Below are positions 18,462 through 26,878 of a stretch of DNA of 64,000 nucleotides, piece after piece. Source of the DNA: Bacteroides faecium (GTDB lineage: Bacteria > Bacteroidota > Bacteroidia > Bacteroidales > Bacteroidaceae); assembly GCF_012113595.1 (NCBI RefSeq), contig NZ_CP050831.1, positions 930,001-994,000 of the forward strand. Direction: 5' to 3'. Made by a program: the position numbers and the translations under genes. The notes beneath the pieces are model-generated. The model worked only from the letters and a program-made list of their open reading frames with translations. It searched no databases and was not told where the DNA came from. Positions within the stretch are counted from its first letter, which is position 1. The number at the start of each line of letters is the position of its first letter.

Positions 18462-19616
18462 ATGTATATGAAAAGCTGGATTATAAATACCATAATCGCC
18501 GTCTGTCTGACAACGGGAATGGGATTTGCCCAGGTTCCCTATCAAATCGAAGGAAAATGGGCTACCGGAATAGGGAAAAAGGTCTATTTGAGTAACTTCC
18601 CTGCAGATACTCCCGAAGCGGTAACGATTGATTCGACCATCGTAGCCCCGGACGGAAGTTACAAGCTCTCGGGAAAACTGGACAAGATGCAACTCCTGTC
18701 TGTCACTCATGAAGGTAGCAAAGGATACCGGCCACTGATGGGTGACGGAAAACCTGCCAATATACTCATAAGGGATGTAGAATACTCTTATAAGGCGCCG
18801 GCAGCCGCTTATGAAATAATAGGGGATTCAATAGAGCATAAGGCTTCTGAAGCTATCCTGGCATATTGGGGACATGATTTTATACGCAAGATGAGCGAAG
18901 GAATGTTTGTCACCGGCATAGAAAAAAGTGCCAAAGAAAACGACCTGTCGAAGAAAGCTGAATGTGAGGAGAAGCTAAAGGCTGTTCTTCAGGAAAGGGA
19001 GAACGAGAAAAATGATTTTCTAAACCAGTATGGAAATTGTCTCGCCGCGCCTTACTTCATTGTTATGAATCTGCTGAAAGGTATTCCTGTGGATGAGACG
19101 GAAGCATTCTACAACGGTATGGGAGAAAAGGCAAAAAAGACACCGAAGGGAATCGAACTGAAAGAAAGCATTGCAAAGATGAAGGCTTTGGCTCCGGGAG
19201 CGAAAGCACCGGATTTTACATTGCCGACTGTGACAGGAGAGGATTTTTCGCTCAAAAGTCTAAAAGGTCATATTGTCATTCTCGATTTTTGGGCTTCCTG
19301 GTGTGCGCCCTGTATTGCAGAAATGCCTACTGTTAAGGAAATATATGCAAAATACAAAGATAAAGGGTTAAAGGTAGTAGGCATCTCTATGGATAACTCA
19401 AAAGCAGCATGGATGAAATCCATTGACAAAATACAGATACCGTGGCTCCATGTTTCATCTCTCAAAGGTATGAAAAGATGTCCGGTTGCAGAACTTTATC
19501 AGGTGTATGCTATTCCTAAATTATATATCATAGACAAGGAAGGAAAAATCGTAGACAAAGACTTACGTGGAGAGGATTTAAAGAAAAAGGTGGACGAGCT
19601 TTTCGCTCGTCAGTAG
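18462..19616 (+). CDS. TlpA-like thioredoxin-fold protein with N-terminal DUF4369 (second copy)
   Basis: A 384-residue exported protein, paralogous to the one at 10796. Both begin their mature part with AQVPYQIEG and a nearby GKKVYL/GKTVYL, and both end in RGE-L-KK/QKMDELF. The signal peptide runs to about residue 24. The thioredoxin fold starts near 240, with the redox motif C281-A-P-C284 instead of CGPC. An Ala-Pro pair between the cysteines usually shifts redox potential, so the two copies may have different partners. It is the last gene of the susCD transcript; a strong terminator follows. ATG 18468 is an alternative start. Confidence 0.85.
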   Translation: MYMKSWIINTIIAVCLTTGMGFAQVPYQIEGKWATGIGKKVYLSNFPADTPEAVTIDSTIVAPDGSYKLSGKLDKMQLLSVTHEGSKGYRPLMGDGKPANILIRDVEYSYKAPAAAYEIIGDSIEHKASEAILAYWGHDFIRKMSEGMFVTGIEKSAKENDLSKKAECEEKLKAVLQERENEKNDFLNQYGNCLAAPYFIVMNLLKGIPVDETEAFYNGMGEKAKKTPKGIELKESIAKMKALAPGAKAPDFTLPTVTGEDFSLKSLKGHIVILDFWASWCAPCIAEMPTVKEIYAKYKDKGLKVVGISMDNSKAAWMKSIDKIQIPWLHVSSLKGMKRCPVAELYQVYAIPKLYIIDKEGKIVDKDLRGEDLKKKVDELFARQ

Positions 19617-19619
19617 AAA

Positions 19620-19670
19620 TTCTCAATCATATAAATCTCTATACCGCATAAATACATTCATGATTGAGAA
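19620..19670. repeat. 11-bp inverted repeat preceding the terminator
   Basis: ttctcaatcat at 19620-19630 and atgattgagaa at 19660-19670 are perfect inverted copies separated by 29 bp, directly before the terminator stem. Confidence 0.7.
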
Positions 19671-19706
19671 AGTCCTGTCGCCGAAAGGCGACAGGACTTA
19701 TTTTTT
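19671..19706 (+). terminator. Strong intrinsic terminator after the ECF-SusCD unit
   Basis: A perfect 12-bp stem (agtcctgtcgcc at 19671-19682 with ggcgacaggact at 19687-19698) closes on a GAAA tetraloop and is followed by ta and six T. It separates the plus-strand unit from the convergent GH115 gene. Confidence 0.93.
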
Positions 19707-19747
19707 GAATTACATTCCATAGTTTATTACTTTGCGGAAAACTGCGC

Positions 19748-22126
19748 TTAACGTTTATCCGGCATATAGAGCATCACTTGATCCAATATCACTCCTTCGT
19801 CCAATGCCTTAATCACCAGTTGGTGGGATTTCTTTCCGGATACCGGAAACACTATCTTCCGGATAGCCTGATTACGCAATACATTCTCCTTCCATTCCTC
19901 ACTGCGTCCTTTCGTTTCGTAAGAAATTACTTCAGGTTTTGAACCGTCCAAAGATACTGAGAAGCGCAATTGCTCTCCGTGCACAGGATGATTAGGCAAC
20001 AAACGGATGTCTACTTCTACCGAATCCGCTTCACATGTACCGAAAGAAAAAGTCAATGCATCTCCCATATTGATGCCTGCCGCCCTGCCTTCATAGCCCA
20101 AGCCTTCATAAGTAACAGGAGTTGTTACTACCTTTCCGCTCTGTTTATTCTTGCCGTCCAGCCCGTTCCACTTATGGATAGCGATACGCTCTTTTGCCAT
20201 TGACGAAGTCGCATTTTTTCTCTCCACTCTATCAAATACTGGTAGTTTGCGAGGCTTGAAGTCCATCACACGGTTCCATTTACCATCTTCCAGAGAATTA
20301 TACTGTTTCGTCAATGCAGCAATGCTGTCATAAGCAAGGTCACTCTGTTCCCAATCCGCCTTTCCATGACGCGCCAACTGAGCGTACAATAGCTTCCGGT
20401 TCATTTGCGCGGCAGCCTGTACCGGATATTTCACCAATTCAAAATAGGCACTCTGCCTGTCAACCGGAACTTTCAAAGCCATACGTTCCACCGTTTCCGA
20501 CAACTCACCGTAAGCCTGCAAACGCTCGTTTATCTCTTTTTCACTCCAGGGCAAATCTTTAACAATACGGTAGGCGGGATCTTTTTCCTCTTCTCTCGTA
20601 TTTCCCATAAATTCCGGTTTGCGGATATGAGCCAAACGATAATGTTCCTGCATTACAGGTAATACAGCCTTTGCACATGAAGTCCCGAATTCCCGTTCCA
20701 ACCAATGTTTCAGATGAGAGGTCACTCCTTCCGAAGCTAACGCATCCAGATTCCAAGCCATATCCATAAACAGTTCTATCTGATATTCGGCAGGCTTGAT
20801 ATCCCCGACATTTAATATCCACATTTTCTGTATGCCCTGATCATAGGCGAGTTTCATCTGCTGATAAATCAATGAAGGACTCATCGTACCCAACCAAAGA
20901 TAGTCATGCGGACGTCCCCAATAAGATACATGGTAGTAAACGCCATTCCCCCCTTTACGCACACGCTCCTCGGCAGTAGGAAAATGGCGGATATAGCCGT
21001 AATTATCATCACACCACATCAATGTAATGTCATCGGGAACCTGCAATCCGGCATGATAAATATCAAGCACTTCTTTATAAGGGATAAAGACCTGCGGCAC
21101 TTTAGTCATATCCTTATTGACGTATTTCCCGATCAATCCACGCTGGTCTACAAACACGCGGTCTATCACCGCCTTCTGCTCTTCCACCGTTTTGGCCCCC
21201 TGCATCTTGCTGTCATGCACGCCACGCATACCCAGCGTATAGAGTATTTCCTGGCCGGCAACCTCTTTCACACGGTCTTCCCAGAATTTATAAACTGCGG
21301 CACTGTTATTTACATAGTCATACGCTCCATCGCCTCTCCGCTTCCACTCACCGGCAGCATTACAAGCCATCGGTTCGCAATGCGAAGCACCTATGAATAT
21401 TCCATATTTCTTTGCCGCTTCCCGGTTGCCTTTGGTCAAAAAGAACGGAAGTGTACATTCGTGCATAGCCGGCCAATAGGTATTGGCACGCAGGCGAAGC
21501 AGCAGTTCGAAAATACGCTCATTCGTCCGAGGTCCGATTTCACCTTTCACATCCGAAGGTTCATAAGTCCGGTTGCTCCATGGCATCAAGCCCCAGTCTT
21601 CGTCATTGATAAAAATTCCGCGATATTCCACCGAGGGCGACTGGACACTTCGGAACTTCCGTGAAAGTTTGAAAAGTTCCTTCTTATTCGGAGTCACATC
21701 TGCCCACCATTCCCAAGGGGAGACACCCAGCAAACGGGAGATTTCGAGTATTCCGTATGCTGTGCCATGTTTATCACTACCAGCTACCACCAGTTTTCCT
21801 TCCGGTGACACAGTCAGTAGAAAGGCTTGTCGTTTCCCTTTCAAGACTGAGACATCTACACCTGTTTGTTCAAGAAGTTCACTCTGCCCTAACGTTCCTA
21901 CGACAATCATTCCAGTACTTTCATTCACTTGGGCAGTGGACGACAATACGGTCTGAATATCGCGGGTTAGCAGTTCCAATGCAGTATGCACTACCAGTCC
22001 TTCAGAAGGACTACAACTTATCGCAACCGTTTCACCGGAAGTTAAAACAAATTCTTTTTGCTTGCTATGGATAGCCAAAGTGACAAACAGAAGACTGAAT
22101 AGAGAAAACAGAAATTTATGTCTCAT
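19748..22126 (-). CDS. Glycoside hydrolase family 115 (alpha-glucuronidase)
   Basis: A 792-residue secreted enzyme with a signal peptide (FLFSLFSLLFVTLAIHS). It shows the GH115 layout: an N-terminal beta domain with GTAYGILEISRLLGVSPWEWW near 120, the catalytic barrel from about 180 (YRGIFINDEDWGLMPW, LRLRANTYWPAMHE, then LMWCDDNYGYIRHFP), a helical part, and a C-terminal beta-sandwich. GH115 enzymes remove glucuronic acid or its 4-O-methyl form from xylan or arabinogalactan side chains. The ATG at 22126 is preferred because the signal peptide begins there; an upstream in-frame ATG at 22150 would overlap the putative -7 box. It lies downstream of an SGNH esterase in the same direction, outside both SusCD loci. 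Confidence 0.9.
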   Translation of the reverse strand: MRHKFLFSLFSLLFVTLAIHSKQKEFVLTSGETVAISCSPSEGLVVHTALELLTRDIQTVLSSTAQVNESTGMIVVGTLGQSELLEQTGVDVSVLKGKRQAFLLTVSPEGKLVVAGSDKHGTAYGILEISRLLGVSPWEWWADVTPNKKELFKLSRKFRSVQSPSVEYRGIFINDEDWGLMPWSNRTYEPSDVKGEIGPRTNERIFELLLRLRANTYWPAMHECTLPFFLTKGNREAAKKYGIFIGASHCEPMACNAAGEWKRRGDGAYDYVNNSAAVYKFWEDRVKEVAGQEILYTLGMRGVHDSKMQGAKTVEEQKAVIDRVFVDQRGLIGKYVNKDMTKVPQVFIPYKEVLDIYHAGLQVPDDITLMWCDDNYGYIRHFPTAEERVRKGGNGVYYHVSYWGRPHDYLWLGTMSPSLIYQQMKLAYDQGIQKMWILNVGDIKPAEYQIELFMDMAWNLDALASEGVTSHLKHWLEREFGTSCAKAVLPVMQEHYRLAHIRKPEFMGNTREEEKDPAYRIVKDLPWSEKEINERLQAYGELSETVERMALKVPVDRQSAYFELVKYPVQAAAQMNRKLLYAQLARHGKADWEQSDLAYDSIAALTKQYNSLEDGKWNRVMDFKPRKLPVFDRVERKNATSSMAKERIAIHKWNGLDGKNKQSGKVVTTPVTYEGLGYEGRAAGINMGDALTFSFGTCEADSVEVDIRLLPNHPVHGEQLRFSVSLDGSKPEVISYETKGRSEEWKENVLRNQAIRKIVFPVSGKKSHQLVIKALDEGVILDQVMLYMPDKR

Positions 22127-22149
22127 AAGTATTATTTTTTTATAAAGCA

Positions 22150-22157
22150 CAAAAATA
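22150..22157 (-). promoter_or_regulatory. Putative -7 box before the GH115 gene
   Basis: The minus strand reads TATTTTTG, a match to TAnnTTTG, 23 bp before the GH115 ATG. No good -33 element is seen at 19-21 bp. Confidence 0.35.
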
Positions 22158-22222
22158 GAGTTTCGGAAGGCAAGTCCCTATAGAAAAGAGTACAATCTCA
22201 TAGATTTTAGTCCAATCCGCTT

Positions 22223-23083
22223 TTAAAAGGCTACCGGCAATGTTAGTAATTGGTACATTAATGTACGTGCCATGCGTTCCTGCCCTTTCGTGTTAGGATG
22301 CAGACGGTCGAAACCCGAATCATAAAAATAGATAAGTTGTTCCTCTATCATCGGATTCAGCCCCGTCACAGCGTGAAAGTCTATCACAGGCAGTCCCCAA
22401 ATATTACCGGCTTCTTTGACTGCTTGCACATAAGCATCCACATATTCACCGCAACTATTCTGATAGTTTTCGTCGGGCTGCACATTCTTTTCTCCGAAAT
22501 CGGCAAATGCGCGATGCAGCGGAGTCAGCAGAACGATTTGTTTATCAGGAAAAAGCTGCTTCATCCGTGTTATCCCTATATTAATACGTCCCTTATAAGT
22601 AGTTCCATCCATCACAGGAGTCCGTTTCTTACGGGTTTCCATCTTTTTGGTTTCGCCACGAGCCGCCATCACCTGTTCTTCCGTTTCCGTAAACCATTCT
22701 CCAATAGGTACACCGGCATTAAAATCATTCGTGCCCATCAAAACAATGATTGCATCCACTTCTCCGCCATGTTCTTTCTTCAACAGTTCTGCCTGACGGG
22801 GAACATCGTTCCATTGCCGCCCGCTTATCCCATATACATAAGGAGTAATCCCTAACCATTCCTGTAGAAAATCCCAATACTTTTTTATCTTGTCACCATA
22901 GCAGTTAGGGTCTGTGATAGAATCCCCTATATACCCTACTTTCTTCCCTTGCCATGGATGCTGAACCCACCCGCTGTTATTATTTTCATTGGAGTTTGAG
23001 ACCTTAGAAGATTGATTCTGTCCGTACAGAAAACAAGAACAGAACAATAGGATTGTACATGCGAGTAATAATTTGCTTTTCAT
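22223..23083 (-). CDS. SGNH/GDSL-type esterase
   Basis: A 286-residue exported hydrolase. The N-terminus is a signal peptide, possibly a lipoprotein one, because two cysteines occur in LLFCSCFLYG. The SGNH blocks are visible: YIGDSITD with nucleophile Ser55, GISGRQW supplying the block-II glycine, MGTNDF supplying the oxyanion asparagine, and FDRLHPN with Asp259 and His262. Secreted Bacteroides SGNH proteins commonly remove acetyl groups from polysaccharides, and pairing with a GH115 suggests a xylan-type or other acetylated glucuronate-bearing glycan. The real substrate is not shown by sequence. A near-complete promoter lies 43 bp upstream. Confidence 0.87.
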   Translation of the reverse strand: MKSKLLLACTILLFCSCFLYGQNQSSKVSNSNENNNSGWVQHPWQGKKVGYIGDSITDPNCYGDKIKKYWDFLQEWLGITPYVYGISGRQWNDVPRQAELLKKEHGGEVDAIIVLMGTNDFNAGVPIGEWFTETEEQVMAARGETKKMETRKKRTPVMDGTTYKGRINIGITRMKQLFPDKQIVLLTPLHRAFADFGEKNVQPDENYQNSCGEYVDAYVQAVKEAGNIWGLPVIDFHAVTGLNPMIEEQLIYFYDSGFDRLHPNTKGQERMARTLMYQLLTLPVAF

Positions 23084-23125
23084 TGGTATTCTATATTAAA
23101 TGAGACATTTGCATTCAATGTTCGG

Positions 23126-23156
23126 CAAATGTAGCTCAAAAATATACAAATCCAAT
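23126..23156 (-). promoter_or_regulatory. Putative promoter of the SGNH-GH115 pair
   Basis: On the minus strand ATTG (23153-23156), 19 bp, then TACATTTG (23126-23133), close to the Bacteroides TTTG-N19-21-TAnnTTTG consensus. It lies between the HlyD stop and the esterase start, so the esterase need not depend on the peptide cassette. Confidence 0.55.
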
Positions 23157-23164
23157 CAATTTCA

Positions 23165-24484
23165 TTACATATCTTCGTTCTTTAATCCTTCTGTTATCAC
23201 TTTCCTTATTGGCATCAGGAACCTTTCCAATAAAGATATATCTTCGGTGATAATATCCGCCTGTCCCTCCATTTCCGGCAGAAACGGCAATTCTTTGTTA
23301 TAGCTGGTTCGTAATCCGTTCGGAAGTTGGATATCTACCATATAGCTTTTGACATTCTGTCCATCCACTACCGGTATCAAAGAGATGTTTTTTACCGTTC
23401 CTTTCACGATTCCAAATTCTTTATCCGGATAATTATTAAACCGTATATTCACCTTCTGACCCTTTTTTACCTTGCCAGACCTTTCCGTCGGTAACAGCGC
23501 CTTTCCGATAATCTCCCCCTGATTAGTAGGAACAATATTAAAAACGATATTTCCTGCCGTCACATTCTGATTGTTCGTCCAATACTGTGTCAGGGTAATC
23601 TCACCGTCTACCGGAGTTATCAGCGCATAGTTTATCTCCCAAGCATCTATCTCAGCCCTTAATTGGTTGATGAGCGAACGCAACTTCGTTTCCAGCGTAT
23701 TTCTCTGATCCAGATACTGATATTCCGTATCATACAAAGACTCATTCATCTGTGCCAGTTGAATCTGCAGGTTTTCCAAAGAGCGGTCCATATTTTCTGC
23801 CGAGAGGAAAGATTGCAGGTATCTGCTGTAAGACTCTTCGACAGCTTCTTTAGAAATAAGCCCCTTGACACCCAAGAGAGAATCCCGGGCATATTGTTGG
23901 TGGGCGATTTCTGTCTGGGCTGCCGACAATTCTTTCTGTTTCAGCATATTGGTATAATAAGCTTCATTCTGCACAATCCGAGCTTTTACCAAGCCTATCT
24001 TTTTTAAATGATAAGCCAACTCTTTAAACTGCTTGTATTCGGACATAGAAAGATAAAAAGACGAATAAAGAGACTGTAAGCTACCAAGCTGAAGCTGTTG
24101 GGAAGGGACCAAAGCAATAGTATCCAGATTACTCTCAGCTTGTTGTACCAACTCTTTCAACCGGATTATATCATCCGTCCGGGCAGGATTCTCTATCACT
24201 GCAAGCAAAGCATTTGCTTGCACTTGCTGATTGTTCTCAACATACAGTTCCTGCAACTTCCCCGAAGTCCTAGCCACCACTGCGGACACAGGCGTGGTTC
24301 CGGTCAAGCTTACTGTAGAACTGATGATGTCCGGGTATCTGAATACGGCACTGCCTACAAGCAGCATCAGAACGACACAGGCTATCATCGTGATTCCCCA
24401 ACGGACAATCCATGCGGGGACGGCACTCAGCACTTCATTGAAATCTTCGCTTCTTAATTCTATTTCCGGTTTCCTGTTTTCCAT
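23165..24484 (-). CDS. HlyD family secretion adaptor
   Basis: A 439-residue membrane-fusion protein. One transmembrane helix near residues 30-48 (WGITMIACVVLMLLVGSAVF) is followed by a lipoyl-like half-motif (VVARTSGKLQELYVENNQQV), a long coiled-coil helical hairpin (about 105-285), the second lipoyl half (ITPVDGEITLTQYW), and a beta-barrel (IGKALLPTERSGKVKKGQKV). Such adaptors bridge a C39-peptidase ABC exporter to the outer membrane. The gene begins 3 bp after the stop of that exporter, so the two are co-translated. No TolC-like outer-membrane channel is encoded in the window. Confidence 0.9.
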   Translation of the reverse strand: MENRKPEIELRSEDFNEVLSAVPAWIVRWGITMIACVVLMLLVGSAVFRYPDIISSTVSLTGTTPVSAVVARTSGKLQELYVENNQQVQANALLAVIENPARTDDIIRLKELVQQAESNLDTIALVPSQQLQLGSLQSLYSSFYLSMSEYKQFKELAYHLKKIGLVKARIVQNEAYYTNMLKQKELSAAQTEIAHQQYARDSLLGVKGLISKEAVEESYSRYLQSFLSAENMDRSLENLQIQLAQMNESLYDTEYQYLDQRNTLETKLRSLINQLRAEIDAWEINYALITPVDGEITLTQYWTNNQNVTAGNIVFNIVPTNQGEIIGKALLPTERSGKVKKGQKVNIRFNNYPDKEFGIVKGTVKNISLIPVVDGQNVKSYMVDIQLPNGLRTSYNKELPFLPEMEGQADIITEDISLLERFLMPIRKVITEGLKNEDM

Positions 24485-24487
24485 ACG

Positions 24488-26713
24488 CTATACTCCCAGT
24501 TCCAGTTGATTCTTCACCAATGTGTAGTAAGCTCCTTTCTTCGCCGTCAATTCCTTATGAGTGCCCGACTCAATCACCTTTCCGGCTTCCATCACCACGA
24601 TATTATCCGCATTCTGCACCGTGCTGAGCCGATGCGCCACCACTACCACCGTCTTTCCTTCATAAAAGTGCGTCAGATTATCCAATATCTTTTTCTCATT
24701 GTTGGCATCCAGTGCATTCGTAGCTTCGTCAAAGAAGAGAAACGCCGGGTTCTTATAGACAGCCCTCGCAATGAGCAACCGTTGCTTCTGTCCCTGACTC
24801 ACGCCGTTTCCTTCCATACCAATCTTACTGTTATACTTTTGCGGGAGTGATTCGATAAATTCCTTGATATTGGCCATCTCCACCGCATTCAACAGTTTCT
24901 TCGTATCTACCGACTCATCGCTGACAGCAATGTTTTTCGCAATGGAATCCGAGAAAAGAAATCCTTCCTGCATCACGGCTCCGGTATTTTGCCGCCACAA
25001 ATGAGGGTTAATGTCTTTCAGCGAATAATTCCCCACTTTAATGTCCCCTTTTACCGGATTATAAAAACCCAAGAGTAGTTTGACAACAGTCGTCTTGCCG
25101 CTACCGCTGGCACCTACAATAGCAGTCACCTTGTTGTGCGGAATGGTGAGATTCAGATTATCCAGCACATAATCCCTTTCCGCACCGTCATAGCTGAAAC
25201 ATACATTTTCCATCGTTATGTCCCTGTTCTCCGGCAACACATTGATTTTGTCATTCATGTCGATGATTTCTTCCTCTTTGTTATTAATCTCATTGAGCCG
25301 TTCAAGGCTTATTTTTGCATCCTGCAATGATTGGCTGAAACTTATCACCTGACCGATAGGCCCCGACAATTGTCCGATGATATAACTGATGGACATCATC
25401 ATACCCAAGGTTATTTCCCCATCCACTACCGCTTTTGCTGACAAGAAGGAAATGAGAAGTGATGTCGTCTGGCTGAAGAATATAGAGCCTACCTGCTGAG
25501 TCTGTCCCAGTGCAGTACCTTTGATACTTATTTTAAACAGTTTCACCTGTATGGATTCCCATTTCCAGCGTTGTTGTTTCTCGCAATTATTAAGCTTAAT
25601 TTCCTGCATGCCTGTGATGAGTTGCACCATGTTGCTCTGATTGGCAGAAGCTTGGGAAAAACGTGCATTATCCAGTTTGCGACGGTAACGCATGAAAGAG
25701 AGAATCCACACGACATACAAGGTATTACCCACCAGAAAGACAACTAGTATGCCCAGATTATAATAAGCCATGATACCGGCGAAGACAAAGAAGTTGAAAA
25801 AGGAAAAAAGGGTGGAAAGTGCTGTTCCGGTCATGAATGATTGAATACGTCCATGGTCGCCAATCCGTTGCAGGATATCACCTATGTTTTTTGCATCGAA
25901 AAAACGGATGGGCAATCTCATCAGCTTGGCAATGAAGTCGGAAATCAAAGTGATGCTAATCCGGGTATTCATATGCAGACTTATCCAGCTCTGAATGAAA
26001 CCGACTCCGGTCTGGGTGACTGACAGTACAAGCTGCGATACCAGTATCAGCGTGATAAAATTCAGGTTACTATTTCCAATACCCTGGTCGACCATTGCTT
26101 GCGTCAGGAAAGGAAGGATAAGCGAGAAAACACTGCCCAACAGCATCCCAATCATCAGTTGGAATAATTGCGACTTGTATGGAAACAGATAGCGCAGATA
26201 GAAAGAAAGGTTTTTCTTTTGTTGCTCTTGGTCGTCTATACGTTCGTGAAATTCGGGAGTGGGAGTCAGCAACAGGGCGAATCCGGCTTCCTTTCCTTCA
26301 TCCTTGGTGCTTATCCAGCATTTCTCAAATCCGGCTTTGTCAATAAGATACTTTCCTTTGGCGGGATCGGATATACAGAATGTGTAATCTCCGGTCGTTT
26401 TTAAAAAAGAACTTTTCTTCTTGATGTCATACAATACTACAAAATGATTCTGATTCCAATAAAGAATACAAGGCAAAGTGACATCTTCAATCAACTGTTG
26501 AAGGTTGATACGTACTCCTTGTGTCCTCAGACCTATACTTTCAGCAGCATCGCTGATGCCTAGCATGGAGACTCCTTGATGAGTAATGAAACTTCTTTCC
26601 CTTAAGTTTTGAAGGGAATAACAACGGCCGTAGTATTTAGCAATCATACGCAGGCACGATGGGCCACAGTCCATTGAATCAAGTTGCTGGTAATGCGGAA
26701 AAAACTTTAGCAT
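24488..26713 (-). CDS. Peptidase-containing ABC transporter (C39 family, PCAT)
   Basis: A 741-residue exporter that cuts double-glycine leaders and exports the peptide. The C39 peptidase is intact: Cys16 in SMDCGPSC, His90 in NQNHFVVLYD and Asp116 in ISDPAKGK. Six transmembrane helices span about residues 165-450. The ATPase has Walker A GASGSGKT, Walker B FLFFDEAT and a non-canonical signature VSQGQ in place of LSGGQ. The gene follows a 48-codon small ORF by 9 bp and precedes HlyD by 3 bp. With the GG-leader peptide at 30151 it makes an export system complete at the inner membrane. Confidence 0.94.
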   Translation of the reverse strand: MLKFFPHYQQLDSMDCGPSCLRMIAKYYGRCYSLQNLRERSFITHQGVSMLGISDAAESIGLRTQGVRINLQQLIEDVTLPCILYWNQNHFVVLYDIKKKSSFLKTTGDYTFCISDPAKGKYLIDKAGFEKCWISTKDEGKEAGFALLLTPTPEFHERIDDQEQQKKNLSFYLRYLFPYKSQLFQLMIGMLLGSVFSLILPFLTQAMVDQGIGNSNLNFITLILVSQLVLSVTQTGVGFIQSWISLHMNTRISITLISDFIAKLMRLPIRFFDAKNIGDILQRIGDHGRIQSFMTGTALSTLFSFFNFFVFAGIMAYYNLGILVVFLVGNTLYVVWILSFMRYRRKLDNARFSQASANQSNMVQLITGMQEIKLNNCEKQQRWKWESIQVKLFKISIKGTALGQTQQVGSIFFSQTTSLLISFLSAKAVVDGEITLGMMMSISYIIGQLSGPIGQVISFSQSLQDAKISLERLNEINNKEEEIIDMNDKINVLPENRDITMENVCFSYDGAERDYVLDNLNLTIPHNKVTAIVGASGSGKTTVVKLLLGFYNPVKGDIKVGNYSLKDINPHLWRQNTGAVMQEGFLFSDSIAKNIAVSDESVDTKKLLNAVEMANIKEFIESLPQKYNSKIGMEGNGVSQGQKQRLLIARAVYKNPAFLFFDEATNALDANNEKKILDNLTHFYEGKTVVVVAHRLSTVQNADNIVVMEAGKVIESGTHKELTAKKGAYYTLVKNQLELGV

Positions 26714-26722
26714 TTCTACTGC

Positions 26723-26869
26723 TTATTTTAGCCCAAGAGACTTTTTAGGATTTCCATAAACTAATAGTTTAACCATCTGTTCATTAATATACCCTATTTT
26801 CAAATTACTTAAAATCATATTTTTCCAAAACATTATACCATTTGCAAATTCAATGATAAGTGCATCCAT
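26723..26869 (-). CDS. Small protein (48 residues) packed between glycosyltransferase and exporter
   Basis: An ATG at 26869 (minus strand) opens 48 codons ending in TAA at 26723. The gap to the upstream glycosyltransferase stop is 9 bp and to the exporter start 9 bp, so the frame fills the interval almost exactly, which favours a real gene. The peptide begins MDALIIEFANGIMFWKNMIL and ends in a basic GNPKKSLGLK tail; a hydrophobic N-terminal half and a lysine-rich end are visible. There is no double-glycine leader, no cysteine and no recognised family. It could be an exporter accessory, an immunity peptide or a structural peptide. Function unknown. Confidence 0.55.
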   Translation of the reverse strand: MDALIIEFANGIMFWKNMILSNLKIGYINEQMVKLLVYGNPKKSLGLK

Positions 26870-26878
26870 TGAAGATTA

